Part shown: piece after piece, positions 17,312-25,697 of the stretch
Layout: each line of letters starts with the position of its first letter
Position numbering within the stretch: the stretch's first letter is position 1
Assembly: GCF_022138605.1 (NCBI RefSeq)
Contig: NZ_JACBFS010000004.1
Location: 186,001-250,000, forward strand
Length of the DNA stretch: 64,000 bases
Reading direction: 5' to 3'
Source of the DNA: Xanthobacter sp. NM-25
GTDB taxonomy: Bacteria > Pseudomonadota > Alphaproteobacteria > Rhizobiales > Xanthobacteraceae
Made by a program: the position numbers and the translations under genes
The notes under the pieces: model-generated
The model's input: the letters and a program-made list of their open reading frames with translations, nothing else
Database searches by the model: none
Told to the model about the DNA's origin: nothing

Positions 17312-17782
17312 CTATCCGCGGGGATGCTCGGGCTTGAGGTCCACCATGGGCGTTCCATCGAGGCAATCGAGGCCGCGCACCTTGAGGCGCGTGCCATCCA
17401 CCTCCAATAAGGTCACGATGGATGAGGCGATGGGGTTCGGCCGCACGGGCGAGCGCAGGGCAAAGGTGCCCACCACGCTGCCGTCGTGGCGCGGTGTCTG
17501 CACCACCAGATCGCGCCGCGCCTGATCCATCCAGTAAAGCACCTGGAGGTTCGCATTCTCGCCGATGCCGGTGAGCGCCTCCGCCCATCGCGGATCGATG
17601 TCCAGGATGCACACCGGCCCGTGCTGCGGATCCCCGCGACGGGGGCAGGCGCCGCGATCGGTCCAGGGGGTGCGGATGCGACCGATGAAATAGACCTGGG
17701 CGTCGTAGTGGTCCGGCAGGGCCACGGACTTTTCTCCCGGACGGATGCTGGCGTCGTGATCGCCGGACGAAATATCGCTCAT
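17312..17782 (-). CDS. TrmO/TsaA-like tRNA-modifying methyltransferase
   Basis: TrmO uses S-adenosylmethionine to N6-methylate threonylcarbamoyl-adenosine 37 of tRNA. The 156-residue protein shows the family's compact beta-barrel: VYFIGRIRTPWTDRGACPRRG, LQVLYWMDQARRDL, GTFALRSPVRPNPIASSIV and VRGLDCLDGTPMVDLKP. I start at MSDISS (17782), preceded by an AGGA; the frame continues to 17833. Members of this family vary in target, so methylation of tRNA is inference from family. Confidence 0.82.
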   Translation of the reverse strand: MSDISSGDHDASIRPGEKSVALPDHYDAQVYFIGRIRTPWTDRGACPRRGDPQHGPVCILDIDPRWAEALTGIGENANLQVLYWMDQARRDLVVQTPRHDGSVVGTFALRSPVRPNPIASSIVTLLEVDGTRLKVRGLDCLDGTPMVDLKPEHPRG

Positions 17783-18051
17783 CGAAGGGTCCTGCTGGCG
17801 AATAGGTTCTGGCGCCGAGCATTCACCGCCCATACTGAGTCGGCGAGGCCACCAATTGCCGCGCCAGCGCTATGGCTTGGCAGCGCAAGCTCGAAAGACG
17901 CCTCCGATTCGCCTCGCGAACAACGTGAAGTCTCAGAAATGTCAGGCAAGGCATTGAAATAACGCTTGAAAATGCGGGTGGGGATGCTGCGTTGTCGATC
18001 CTGGGCTGAGGGCGCTACAGTCTCGCCTTTCGCACCCTCGGAGAGGCAGCC

Positions 18052-18945
18052 ATGACCCCATCCCGCGACATTGCGCGGCTCATCGAGATCATGGCGGCCC
18101 TGCGCACCCCGGATAGCGGCTGCCCCTGGGACCTGGAGCAGACCTTCGGCACGGTGGTGCCCTATACCATCGAAGAGGCCTATGAGGTGGCCGACGCGGT
18201 GGCGCGGGCGGACCTCGGGGATCTGCGCGAGGAACTGGGGGATCTGCTGTTGCAGGTGGTTTTCCACGCCCGCATGGGTGAGGAACTGGGCGCGTTCGAT
18301 TTTGGCGATGTGGTTCAGGCCATCACCGAAAAGCTCATCCGCCGCCATCCGCACGTGTTCGGCACCGCGCGGGAGCTGTCACCGGAGCGGGTGAAGGCCC
18401 TGTGGGGCGAGATCAAGGCCCAGGAAAAGCAGGAGCGGGCGGCGCGCCGCGCCGCGGCGGGACTTCCGGCGGAAGAGGATGGCAAGAGTGCGCTCGCCGG
18501 CGTGCCCCTGCCCTTCCCCGCCCTCACCCGGGCTTTGAAATTGCAGGAAAAAGCCGCCAAGGTCGGGTTCGACTGGGATGATGCCCGCCAGGTGCTGGCC
18601 AAGATCCAGGAGGAAGCGGCGGAGGTGGCCGAAGCGTTGGAAGACGCGGACGCCACGGCGGTTCAGGATGAGATTGGCGATCTTCTGTTCGCCGTCACCA
18701 ACCTCGCGCGCCACGCGGGGGTGGATCCGGAAGCGGCGCTGCGCGGCACCAATGACAAGTTCGTGCGGCGGTTCCGCCATATCGAGACGCGCCTGGCGGC
18801 GCAGGATCTGACCCCGGCCGCCGCGGATCTCGAGCAGATGGAGCGCTTGTGGAGCGAGGCGAAGGCGCTGGAGCGCGCGACACCATCGGCCGAGCCGTCG
18901 GTCACTCCGCCCGTGGTGGATGGCGCGACGCGACGGGCGGGCTGA
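18052..18945 (+). CDS. mazG: Nucleoside triphosphate pyrophosphohydrolase MazG
   Basis: MazG hydrolyses (d)NTPs to NMP and pyrophosphate, clearing aberrant nucleotides. The protein has 297 residues and two MazG-type domains. The first carries GCPWDLEQTF, EEAYE (41-45) and EELGDLLLQVVFH, the metal-binding ExxE/ExxD set; the second has EEAAEVAEALE and DEIGDLLFAVTNLARH. The last 20 residues are a Pro/Ala tail. A SAM-dependent methylase gene is divergent from it. Confidence 0.95.
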   Translation: MTPSRDIARLIEIMAALRTPDSGCPWDLEQTFGTVVPYTIEEAYEVADAVARADLGDLREELGDLLLQVVFHARMGEELGAFDFGDVVQAITEKLIRRHPHVFGTARELSPERVKALWGEIKAQEKQERAARRAAAGLPAEEDGKSALAGVPLPFPALTRALKLQEKAAKVGFDWDDARQVLAKIQEEAAEVAEALEDADATAVQDEIGDLLFAVTNLARHAGVDPEAALRGTNDKFVRRFRHIETRLAAQDLTPAAADLEQMERLWSEAKALERATPSAEPSVTPPVVDGATRRAG

Positions 18946-18952
18946 CGCGCTT

Positions 18953-18975
18953 GCCGCGCGACTTAGTCGCGCGGC
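18953..18975. terminator. Perfect hairpin spanning the hflX stop codon
   Basis: GCCGCGCGAC (18953-18962) and GTCGCGCGGC (18966-18975) pair perfectly around TTA, which is the hflX stop codon on the minus strand. It lies between converging mazG and hflX and could stop transcription from both sides, although no T-run follows. Confidence 0.55.
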
Positions 18976-20486
18976 TTGGCTGCGGGAGCGGCTCCGGTAG
19001 CGCTTGTCTCGATGGGCGTCATCTCCAGCCCCGTTGGAGCCTGAGCCGCCACATGGTCGGCACCGAACCGCCGGCGCACGAGACCCACCTTCTCCGGCGC
19101 GACGCGCAAGGTCACGTGCAGTTGGCCGTCAGCCCCCAGCTCGCGGGCCAGCACCTCGCCATGGCGATAGAGCCAGCCCATCCCCTCCCCGTCTTCGGCG
19201 GCGAGGACGATGGAGAGGGTGTCACGGCCGCTGGTGATGCGGCGCTCGATCTCGTCGAGCAAAGCGTCCGTCCCTTCTCCGGTCAGGGCGGACAGCAGCA
19301 CCGGCGCCGCGCCGCTCTCCGCCCGGGCGACACTGTTGAAGGCGGCATCGCGCGCCTCGGGGCTCAGCCGGTCGACCTTGTTCCAGACATCCAGCACCCG
19401 GCCGCCGCTCTCCACCGCAATGCCCAGCTCACCCAGAACGTCCGCCACGTCGGCCGCCTGGGCCGCGGTATCCGGATGAGAGATGTCGCGCACGTGCAGG
19501 ATCAGGTCGGCCTCCACCACCTCTTCCAGGGTGGCCCGGAAAGCCGCCACCAGCTGGGTCGGCAGCTCGGAGATGAAGCCAACGGTGTCCGACAGGATGA
19601 TGCGGGTGCCATGGGGCAGCTCCACCGCCCTCAAGGTGGGATCGAGAGTGGCGAACAGTAGGTCCTGCGCGGTCACGTCGGCGCGGGTCAAGCGGTTGAA
19701 GAGGGTGGATTTTCCGGCATTGGTGTAGCCCACCAGCGCCACCACCGGGTAGGGCACGCGCTTGCGGCTGGCCCGGTGCAGGCCGCGGGTGCGCTTGACC
19801 TGCTCCAGGTCCTTCTCGATGCGGATGATCCGCTCGCCGATCAGCCGGCGGTCGGCCTCGATCTGGGTTTCGCCGGGGCCACCCAGAAAGCCGAAGCCGC
19901 CGCGCTGGCGCTCCAGGTGGGTCCAGGAGCGGACCAGACGCGAGCGCTGGTAGTTGAGATGGGCGAGCTCCACCTGCAGCGCGCCTTCGCGGGTGCGCGC
20001 CCGGCGGCCGAAGATCTCCAGAATCAAGGCGGTGCGGTCCACCACCTTGGTGGACCACGCCTTTTCCAGGTTGCGTTGCTGCACCGGCGTCAAGGCCGCA
20101 TCGAAGAACACCAGGTCCACCGCCTCGTTGGCGACGATGCTGGCGATCTCCTCCACCTTGCCGGTGCCCAGATAGGTGGCAGGGCGGATGTCGGCGAGGG
20201 GGATGACCGCGGAATAGACCACGTCGAGGTCGATGGCCGCCGCCAGGCCCACCGCTTCATCCAGCCGGGCTTCGGGGGCGCGCCGATCGCTGAGCGAACG
20301 TTCCGCCGGGCTGATGCGCGCACGCCGGCTCAAGGCCGGCGTCAGCACGGCGCAACGAGTCGGGGGCGCGCGGCGATCAACGCCGGCACCCGCTCCCTTG
20401 CGCTCAACCGCAGACGGTGCGCCGTCCCCCATGTGCGACGACGGCACACCACTCTTCGCCCCCATGCGGGCGATGCTGCGCTCCAC
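18963..20486 (-). CDS. hflX: GTPase HflX
   Basis: HflX is a ribosome-associated GTPase that splits stalled 70S ribosomes, notably in heat stress. The 507-residue protein has the HflX N-terminal domain (about 75-245, with RPATYLGTGKVEEIA and GGFGFLGGPGETQIE), then G1 GYTNAGKST (253-261), G3 DTVGF (300-304) and G4 NKVD (369-372). The first 70 residues are a basic, poorly conserved extension. It starts at a GTG five bases after the hfq stop with GGAGAAGG upstream; an ATG at 20465 is an alternative. hfq-hflX is a classic operon. Confidence 0.95.
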   Translation of the reverse strand: MERSIARMGAKSGVPSSHMGDGAPSAVERKGAGAGVDRRAPPTRCAVLTPALSRRARISPAERSLSDRRAPEARLDEAVGLAAAIDLDVVYSAVIPLADIRPATYLGTGKVEEIASIVANEAVDLVFFDAALTPVQQRNLEKAWSTKVVDRTALILEIFGRRARTREGALQVELAHLNYQRSRLVRSWTHLERQRGGFGFLGGPGETQIEADRRLIGERIIRIEKDLEQVKRTRGLHRASRKRVPYPVVALVGYTNAGKSTLFNRLTRADVTAQDLLFATLDPTLRAVELPHGTRIILSDTVGFISELPTQLVAAFRATLEEVVEADLILHVRDISHPDTAAQAADVADVLGELGIAVESGGRVLDVWNKVDRLSPEARDAAFNSVARAESGAAPVLLSALTGEGTDALLDEIERRITSGRDTLSIVLAAEDGEGMGWLYRHGEVLARELGADGQLHVTLRVAPEKVGLVRRRFGADHVAAQAPTGLEMTPIETSATGAAPAAKPRD

Positions 20487-20491
20487 GTGTG

Positions 20492-20746
20492 TCAGGCCTT
20501 CTCCGTCCCTTCATCGGTGGGATCGAACAACTGGATGGGATGCCCCGGCATGATGGTCGAGATGGCGTGCTTGTAGACCAGCTGAGAATGCCCATCCCGA
20601 CGCAGAAGCACACAAAAATTGTCGAACCAAGTCACGACGCCCTGCAGCTTCACCCCGTTCACCAGAAAAATCGTGAGGGGGGTCTTATTCTTGCGGACGT
20701 GATTGAGAAAAGTGTCTTGCAGATTTTGGGTCCGTTCCGCCGCCAT
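20492..20746 (-). CDS. hfq: RNA chaperone Hfq
   Basis: Hfq is a hexameric Sm-like ring that pairs small RNAs with mRNAs. The 84-residue protein has Sm1 (KTPLTIFLVNGVKLQG) and Sm2 with YKHAIST (Tyr58-Lys59-His60), the proximal RNA-binding face. In rhizobia it also supports nifA expression. The start is the ATG at 20746 (MAAERTQNLQD); upstream codons do not match Hfq. A near-copy of its start region lies about 117 bp further upstream (see findings). Confidence 0.98.
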   Translation of the reverse strand: MAAERTQNLQDTFLNHVRKNKTPLTIFLVNGVKLQGVVTWFDNFCVLLRRDGHSQLVYKHAISTIMPGHPIQLFDPTDEGTEKA

Positions 20747-20895
20747 TTTCGTATCCGTTTGTTTCCGGCGTTGAGTCCAGGGTCGATGCAATTATGCGTT
20801 GCACGATGATCCCTGGGAGTTATCAGCCTACAATGGCACAGCCTTGCGGCAGCGCAATATCATTTTGTATCCGTCCACCCCTGGCGGGCGTCCAA

Positions 20896-20925
20896 GCGTG
20901 TGCGCGGCTGGCGTGTGCGCGGCTG
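20896..20925 (+). repeat. Tandem 15-bp repeat between the aminotransferase gene and hfq
   Basis: GCGTGTGCGCGGCTG occurs twice back to back (20896-20910 and 20911-20925), followed by a partial third copy. It lies just past the 3' end of the aminotransferase gene, in non-coding sequence. Confidence 0.9.
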
Positions 20926-20936
20926 GCGTGCGCTGT

Positions 20937-21797
20937 TCAGGCGGTCACCTCGGCGAAGTCGTGGAAGCGCTGGCGCAGGGCGGTGGCCACCGGGCCGGGA
21001 TGTCCGGCGCCGATGGGCGAGCCATCAAGGGTCACCACCGGCATCACCAGCGTCGAGGCGGCGGTGATGAAGGCCTCGGCTGCCTCGCGGGCCTCCGCCA
21101 GGGTGAAGGGGCGTTCCTCCAGCTGGTAACCCAACTCATGGGCCACCTCCACCACCACCGTGCGGGTGATCCCCCGCAGAATGCCGGCCTCGGCCGGACG
21201 GGTGACGATGGCGCCACCGCGGGTGACGATCCAGGCATTGCTGGAAGCGCCCTCAGTGACGTATCCGTCGGTATCCACGAACCAAGCCTCACGCGCACCG
21301 GCCTCCTTCGCGGCCTGCTTGGCGAGCACATTTGGCAGCAGGGACAGGGATTTGATGTCCACCCGCGGCCACCGGTTCTCGGGCACGCTGATGACCGCGA
21401 CGCCGTGGAGCGCGGTCGCCTCCTGGGTGGCGGGATTGGCCCGACGGGCCGTCACCACCAGGCTCGGCGGCGTATCGGGGGCGGGAAAGACATGCTCGCG
21501 CCGGGCCACGCCGCGGGTCACCTGCAGATAGACGCTGCCATTGATGACGCCGTTGCGCCGCACCACCTCCTTCAGCACCAGCCCCAGCGCCGTGCGGCTC
21601 ATGGGCGCAGGAATGCGCAGCTCGCGCAGGGAGCGATCGAGGCGATCCAGGTGGCGCCGCTCCTCGATCAGGTGGCCGTGGCGGACCTCGCAGACCTCAT
21701 AGACGCCATCGGCGAACTGATAGCCGCGATCCTCGATATGGATGCCGGCCTCCTGGTGCGGCAGGTAGCGGCCGTTGACATAGGCGATGCGGGACAT
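20937..21797 (-). CDS. D-amino-acid aminotransferase (class IV, PLP-dependent)
   Basis: The 286-residue protein is a fold-type IV aminotransferase. YVNGRYLPHQEAGIHIEDRG opens the fold, Lys149 in RVDIKSLSLLPNVLAK binds pyridoxal phosphate, and TEGASSN contains Glu182. The DIKSLxLL pattern is that of D-alanine aminotransferase rather than the branched-chain enzyme, so it probably interconverts D-alanine and D-glutamate for peptidoglycan. In alphaproteobacteria this gene often lies between trkA and hfq, as here. Confidence 0.9.
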   Translation of the reverse strand: MSRIAYVNGRYLPHQEAGIHIEDRGYQFADGVYEVCEVRHGHLIEERRHLDRLDRSLRELRIPAPMSRTALGLVLKEVVRRNGVINGSVYLQVTRGVARREHVFPAPDTPPSLVVTARRANPATQEATALHGVAVISVPENRWPRVDIKSLSLLPNVLAKQAAKEAGAREAWFVDTDGYVTEGASSNAWIVTRGGAIVTRPAEAGILRGITRTVVVEVAHELGYQLEERPFTLAEAREAAEAFITAASTLVMPVVTLDGSPIGAGHPGPVATALRQRFHDFAEVTA

Positions 21798-21831
21798 GGG
21801 ACTTCCGATGCGGTGAGCGTGGCGCTAACGT

Positions 21832-22632
21832 TCAGATGCGGCCGGACATCAGCCGGCGGATCTTCTGGGCCAGGCGGAATTCCTTGGAACGCCGGGTGCG
21901 GGCGATCTCCAGCTCGGCATCGCCGCGGCGCTGGTGGTCGGTGAGCCCGCGCCCCAGCCGGGAAAACAGGGCACGCACATAGGCGACATCGGCTTCGTCG
22001 GCGTCCAGCAGGGCGGCGAGCCGCTCCTGGCTGCGGCCGAAGGCCAGCACGCCAAGTCCGTGGCCGTGGTGGAACTCGAAGCTGCGGCCAAGGCCGCGCA
22101 CCTCGGTCCAGAACTTGTTCACCCCGAAGCCCCGTTCAAACACCTGGGTGTCGTGGAACAGCACCACGGCATCGGCGCTGAGCTTGCCGCGCCAGGTCTC
22201 GAAATCGTGGCTGACCGCCTCATAGGTGTGGAAGCCGTCGATATGCAGCAGGTCCACGCTGCCATCGGCCAGATGGGCCGTGGCGGCATCGAAATCCATC
22301 CGCAGGAGGTTGGCGAAGCCGGCATATTTCAGGTCCACCACCGCCTTAAGGTTGGCATAGACCTGGGGCGGCAGCGGCCCGGCATGGGCATCGCCCTCCC
22401 ACGAATCCACCGCATAGGCGCGGGTGTCGCAGCCGGTGGCGACCACCGATTGGCAGAAGGCGAGGAAGGAGGTGCCCTGAAAGGTGCCCAGCTCCACCAG
22501 GGTGCGCGGCTGCAGGGTGGCGATCAGCCAGAAGGCGAACGGCACATGCTCGGTCCAGGCCGAAGGGCGCAGATCCTCGGGGAAGGCGAACGTGACTGCC
22601 GGAAAGGTCTTGCGGCAGGCTTCGATGCTCAT
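21832..22632 (-). CDS. Class I SAM-dependent methyltransferase
   Basis: The SAM-binding motif TLVELGTFQGTSFLAF is at about residues 44-59, followed by YAVDSWEGD, DLLHIDGFHTYEAVSHDF and VLFHDT. This is the layout of the Methyltransf_24/CmcI-like group, whose substrates include sugars and small molecules. I start at MSIEACRK (22632), giving 266 residues; the frame is open to 22716. It lies between trkH and the aminotransferase gene on the same strand, 34 bp from the latter. It is an unusual guest in this otherwise conserved gene order, and its substrate is unknown. Confidence 0.82.
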   Translation of the reverse strand: MSIEACRKTFPAVTFAFPEDLRPSAWTEHVPFAFWLIATLQPRTLVELGTFQGTSFLAFCQSVVATGCDTRAYAVDSWEGDAHAGPLPPQVYANLKAVVDLKYAGFANLLRMDFDAATAHLADGSVDLLHIDGFHTYEAVSHDFETWRGKLSADAVVLFHDTQVFERGFGVNKFWTEVRGLGRSFEFHHGHGLGVLAFGRSQERLAALLDADEADVAYVRALFSRLGRGLTDHQRRGDAELEIARTRRSKEFRLAQKIRRLMSGRI

Positions 22633-22750
22633 CAATTTGGGTCCAGTTTCCGGGTCCGGCCAGGGGCCGCGCGCGGGCCGTCGCGGCCGCCCCCGGGCTC
22701 GCGCCACGCTTAGCATGGTGCGGGGGCGCGAAGCAAAGGCCCCTGCCCCG

Positions 22751-24166
22751 TCAGGTGCGCCACACCGCCAGGTGGGCCATGACGAACAGGCCGATGATCT
22801 CCAGCCGGCCGGCGATCATGCCCAGCCCCGCCACCACCACCGATCCGGCGGGCAGCGTGGCCAGCGGCGGCCAGCCGGCGCCGCTGGCGTCATAGATGGG
22901 CCCGGTGTTGCTGATGATGGCGGCCCCCGCCGTCAAAGCCGCATCGAAGCTCGGCAGGCCGGGTGCGAGGGCGATGATGCAGGCGCCATAGACGGCGAAC
23001 AGGGTGGCCGCTCCCACCCATACGCCGCGCATGGCCGAGCCCACCCCGCCCTCTTCCAGCGCTGCCGGCTGCACCAGGTTGGGATAGACGAGGCGCAGCA
23101 GATCGCCACGGGCGCGCAGCAGCATGGCCCGCAGCCGCAGCATCTTCAGCCCGCCAGCGGCCGAAAGGGCGCCGCCGCCCAGCAGCACCACGGCGATGAT
23201 CACGCCCATGGGCAGGCTGGCATAGGTGCCGTCATGGGGCCCGATGCCACTGGTGGAGATCAGCGACGCGGCGGTGAACAGCCCATCGCGCAGCGCATCC
23301 ACCACCGGCGAGTCGGCGTGGTTGAACAGGATGACGCCGAACACCAGGCCCAGCGCCAGCCAGTAGAGCAGCAGCACCACGCTTTCCTTCTGCTCCGGCG
23401 CCGCATTGATGCGGCGGGTCACCAGCGCCCGATGCCAGCGCACCGAGGTGGCCGCCCACAGCAGGAAAGGCAGCATCAGCCACTTGGGGGTGCTCTCCAG
23501 GGTCAGGGCCAGCTGCGCCTCGGGCGGCAGATGGCCCCCGGTGGAGGCGACGGCGGTGGCGAGGGTGAAGGAGACATAGAGGCTGTGCCCCCCCACCATC
23601 AGCACCAGCACGGCGGCCAGGGTGAGCAGCACATAAAGGGGGGCGATCTCGCGCACCACGCCGCGCACGTCCACCACGTCCAAGAGGGTTCCCCCCTTCG
23701 GGGTGCGATCGGGCAGCCCGCCGAGGCCGGCCGGCGCCAGCACGGTGACGGCCGAGACGATGGTCAGCAGCCCGCCGCTCCATTGCAGCAGGGCAAGCCA
23801 GACATAGAGGCTGCGCGGACCATTGTGGACGGCAGTGACGCCGGTGGTGGTGAAAGCGGAAACGGCTTCCAGCCAGGCGGCCAGGGGCGGCAGCCCCGCC
23901 GCCACCGAAATGGCCGGCGTGGCGGCCAGCGGCAGCACCAGCCACAAGAGGGTGAGGCCGGCGAGGCCCTGGGCCTGCCGCAGCCGCAGGTGGCTGCCCT
24001 CCGTGGTGAAGCGCAGGGCGCCGGCAAGAAAGATGCAGAAGGCGGCGGTGGCGAGGAAGATGGGCGCGTGACCGGTCCCGCCCCGGCCCGCCACGGCAGC
24101 GGGAACCAGGGCCATCAGGCCAGTCGCGGCCAGGGCGCTGGCGAGCGGACGCACCGCATTGATCAT
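22751..24166 (-). CDS. trkH: Trk-type potassium uptake channel subunit TrkH
   Basis: TrkH forms the potassium-conducting pore in the inner membrane, gated by TrkA. The 471-residue protein is hydrophobic throughout, with four membrane-pore-membrane repeats. The selectivity-filter loops are visible as SAFTTTGVTA, AVASTGGHLPP, SLISTSGIGP and AIISNTGPIY. It follows trkA by 12 bases in the same operon, so pore and regulator are made together. Confidence 0.93.
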   Translation of the reverse strand: MINAVRPLASALAATGLMALVPAAVAGRGGTGHAPIFLATAAFCIFLAGALRFTTEGSHLRLRQAQGLAGLTLLWLVLPLAATPAISVAAGLPPLAAWLEAVSAFTTTGVTAVHNGPRSLYVWLALLQWSGGLLTIVSAVTVLAPAGLGGLPDRTPKGGTLLDVVDVRGVVREIAPLYVLLTLAAVLVLMVGGHSLYVSFTLATAVASTGGHLPPEAQLALTLESTPKWLMLPFLLWAATSVRWHRALVTRRINAAPEQKESVVLLLYWLALGLVFGVILFNHADSPVVDALRDGLFTAASLISTSGIGPHDGTYASLPMGVIIAVVLLGGGALSAAGGLKMLRLRAMLLRARGDLLRLVYPNLVQPAALEEGGVGSAMRGVWVGAATLFAVYGACIIALAPGLPSFDAALTAGAAIISNTGPIYDASGAGWPPLATLPAGSVVVAGLGMIAGRLEIIGLFVMAHLAVWRT

Positions 24167-24178
24167 CGCATGAAGCTC

Positions 24179-25555
24179 TCAGAAGAATTCGAGCGCGACG
24201 CGGAACAGTTGCTCCACCCGCTTGATGCGATCGGCCAGGGCGAACAGCACCACCCGGTCGTGGGCGCGCACCACGAAATCACCGCGGGGCTGCAGCACCT
24301 GACCGTTGCGGACAATGGCGCCGATGCGCAGGCCGTCCAGAAGATCGAGATCGCGCAGGGTTTTGCCCACCAGGGGCGAGGTTTCCAGCGCTTCGGCCTC
24401 AATCACCTCGCCGGTGCCGTCGAGCAGGGCGTGGACGCCGCGGATGCGGCCACGCCGCACGTGCTGGAGCACCTTCGACACGGTGATCTGGCGCGGATTG
24501 ACGTGGGCGTCGATGCCGAGCCCCCTGGCGAAGGCGGCGTAGCCCTGCTCGTTCAGCAGCGCCAGGATGCGGCGGGCGCCGATCTGCTTGGAGAGCAGGC
24601 AGGAGAGGATGTTGATGCGATCGTCGTTGGTGAGGGCGATCATGGTGTCGGCCTCGCCCACCCCGGCCTCGTCGAGAATGGTGCGATCGAGGGAATCACC
24701 GTTGAGCACGACCGCCCGCGACAGCAGCTCGGCGATGCTCTGCGCCCGGGTCCGGTTGTGCTCGATGACCTTGATGCGCGCCAGCGGATTGCGCCGTTCC
24801 AGCTCGCTCGCCACGTAGAAGCCGATGTTGCCGCCACCGGCGATGACGATGCGCTGGCCGGGGGCCTCGTCATGGCCGAAGATGCCGAGCGCCCGCTGCA
24901 CCTGGTCCGCCTTGGCCACGAAATAGGCGATGTCGCCGGTCTGCAATTGCTCGGTGGAGCTGGGCACCAGCGTCTTGCCGGCCCGGCTGATGGCGACAAT
25001 GGTGGCCTGAACATCGGGAAACAGCTGGGTGAGCTGGCTCAGGGGCGTGTCGACGATGGGGCATTCCTCGCCGCACAGCACGCCCACCACCACGATGGCG
25101 CCATCGGCGAAGGAGACGGTGTCGATGGCGCCGGGCAGGGAGAGGCGCCGCAGCACCATCTCGCCCACCTCGATCTCGGGGGAGATCACCACGTCGATCG
25201 GCAGGTGATCGCGCGAGAGCAGGTCGCGCCATTCGGGCGCGAGATAGGTCTGGGCGCGGATGCGGGCGACCTTGGTGGGCACGTTGAACAAGGCGTGGGC
25301 CACCTGGCAGGCCACCATGTTCACCTCGTCGTGCAGGGTGACGGCGATGAGCATGTCGGCCTGGTCGATGCCGGCCCGCGCCAGCACGTCGGGATGGGAC
25401 CCCCAACCCACCACGCCCCGCACGTCGATCTGCTCGGTCACCATCTGGATCCGGCGCGCATCCGAATCGATGATGGAGACATCGTTCTGCTCCCCGGCGA
25501 GGCGCTCGGCGATTCCCAACCCCACCTGCCCCGCACCGCAGATCACGACCCTCAT
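24179..25555 (-). CDS. trkA: Trk system regulatory subunit TrkA
   Basis: TrkA is the cytoplasmic NAD(H)/ATP-binding ring that gates TrkH. The 458-residue protein equals E. coli TrkA in length and has two RCK units: the first begins MRVVICGAGQVGLGIAERL with GAGQVG at 7-12, the second has IVIAGGGNIGFYVA near residue 225. Each is followed by a TrkA-C domain. The ATG at 25555 has an AAGGGGGAC ribosome-binding site; the longer open frame upstream is not coding. It lies directly downstream of ntrX. Confidence 0.96.
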   Translation of the reverse strand: MRVVICGAGQVGLGIAERLAGEQNDVSIIDSDARRIQMVTEQIDVRGVVGWGSHPDVLARAGIDQADMLIAVTLHDEVNMVACQVAHALFNVPTKVARIRAQTYLAPEWRDLLSRDHLPIDVVISPEIEVGEMVLRRLSLPGAIDTVSFADGAIVVVGVLCGEECPIVDTPLSQLTQLFPDVQATIVAISRAGKTLVPSSTEQLQTGDIAYFVAKADQVQRALGIFGHDEAPGQRIVIAGGGNIGFYVASELERRNPLARIKVIEHNRTRAQSIAELLSRAVVLNGDSLDRTILDEAGVGEADTMIALTNDDRINILSCLLSKQIGARRILALLNEQGYAAFARGLGIDAHVNPRQITVSKVLQHVRRGRIRGVHALLDGTGEVIEAEALETSPLVGKTLRDLDLLDGLRIGAIVRNGQVLQPRGDFVVRAHDRVVLFALADRIKRVEQLFRVALEFF

Positions 25556-25697
25556 AGAGTCCCCCTTGCCCACCAGCCTCGGCCGCGGGCCCCGCCCGCG
25601 GCTGCGCGTGGGCAGGCCCACCCGTGCGCAGCATCCGATTCCGCCGCAGGCTATGCGTTTCGGAACCGGATGACGAGTCCAGCGCCGCGACGCGGGA

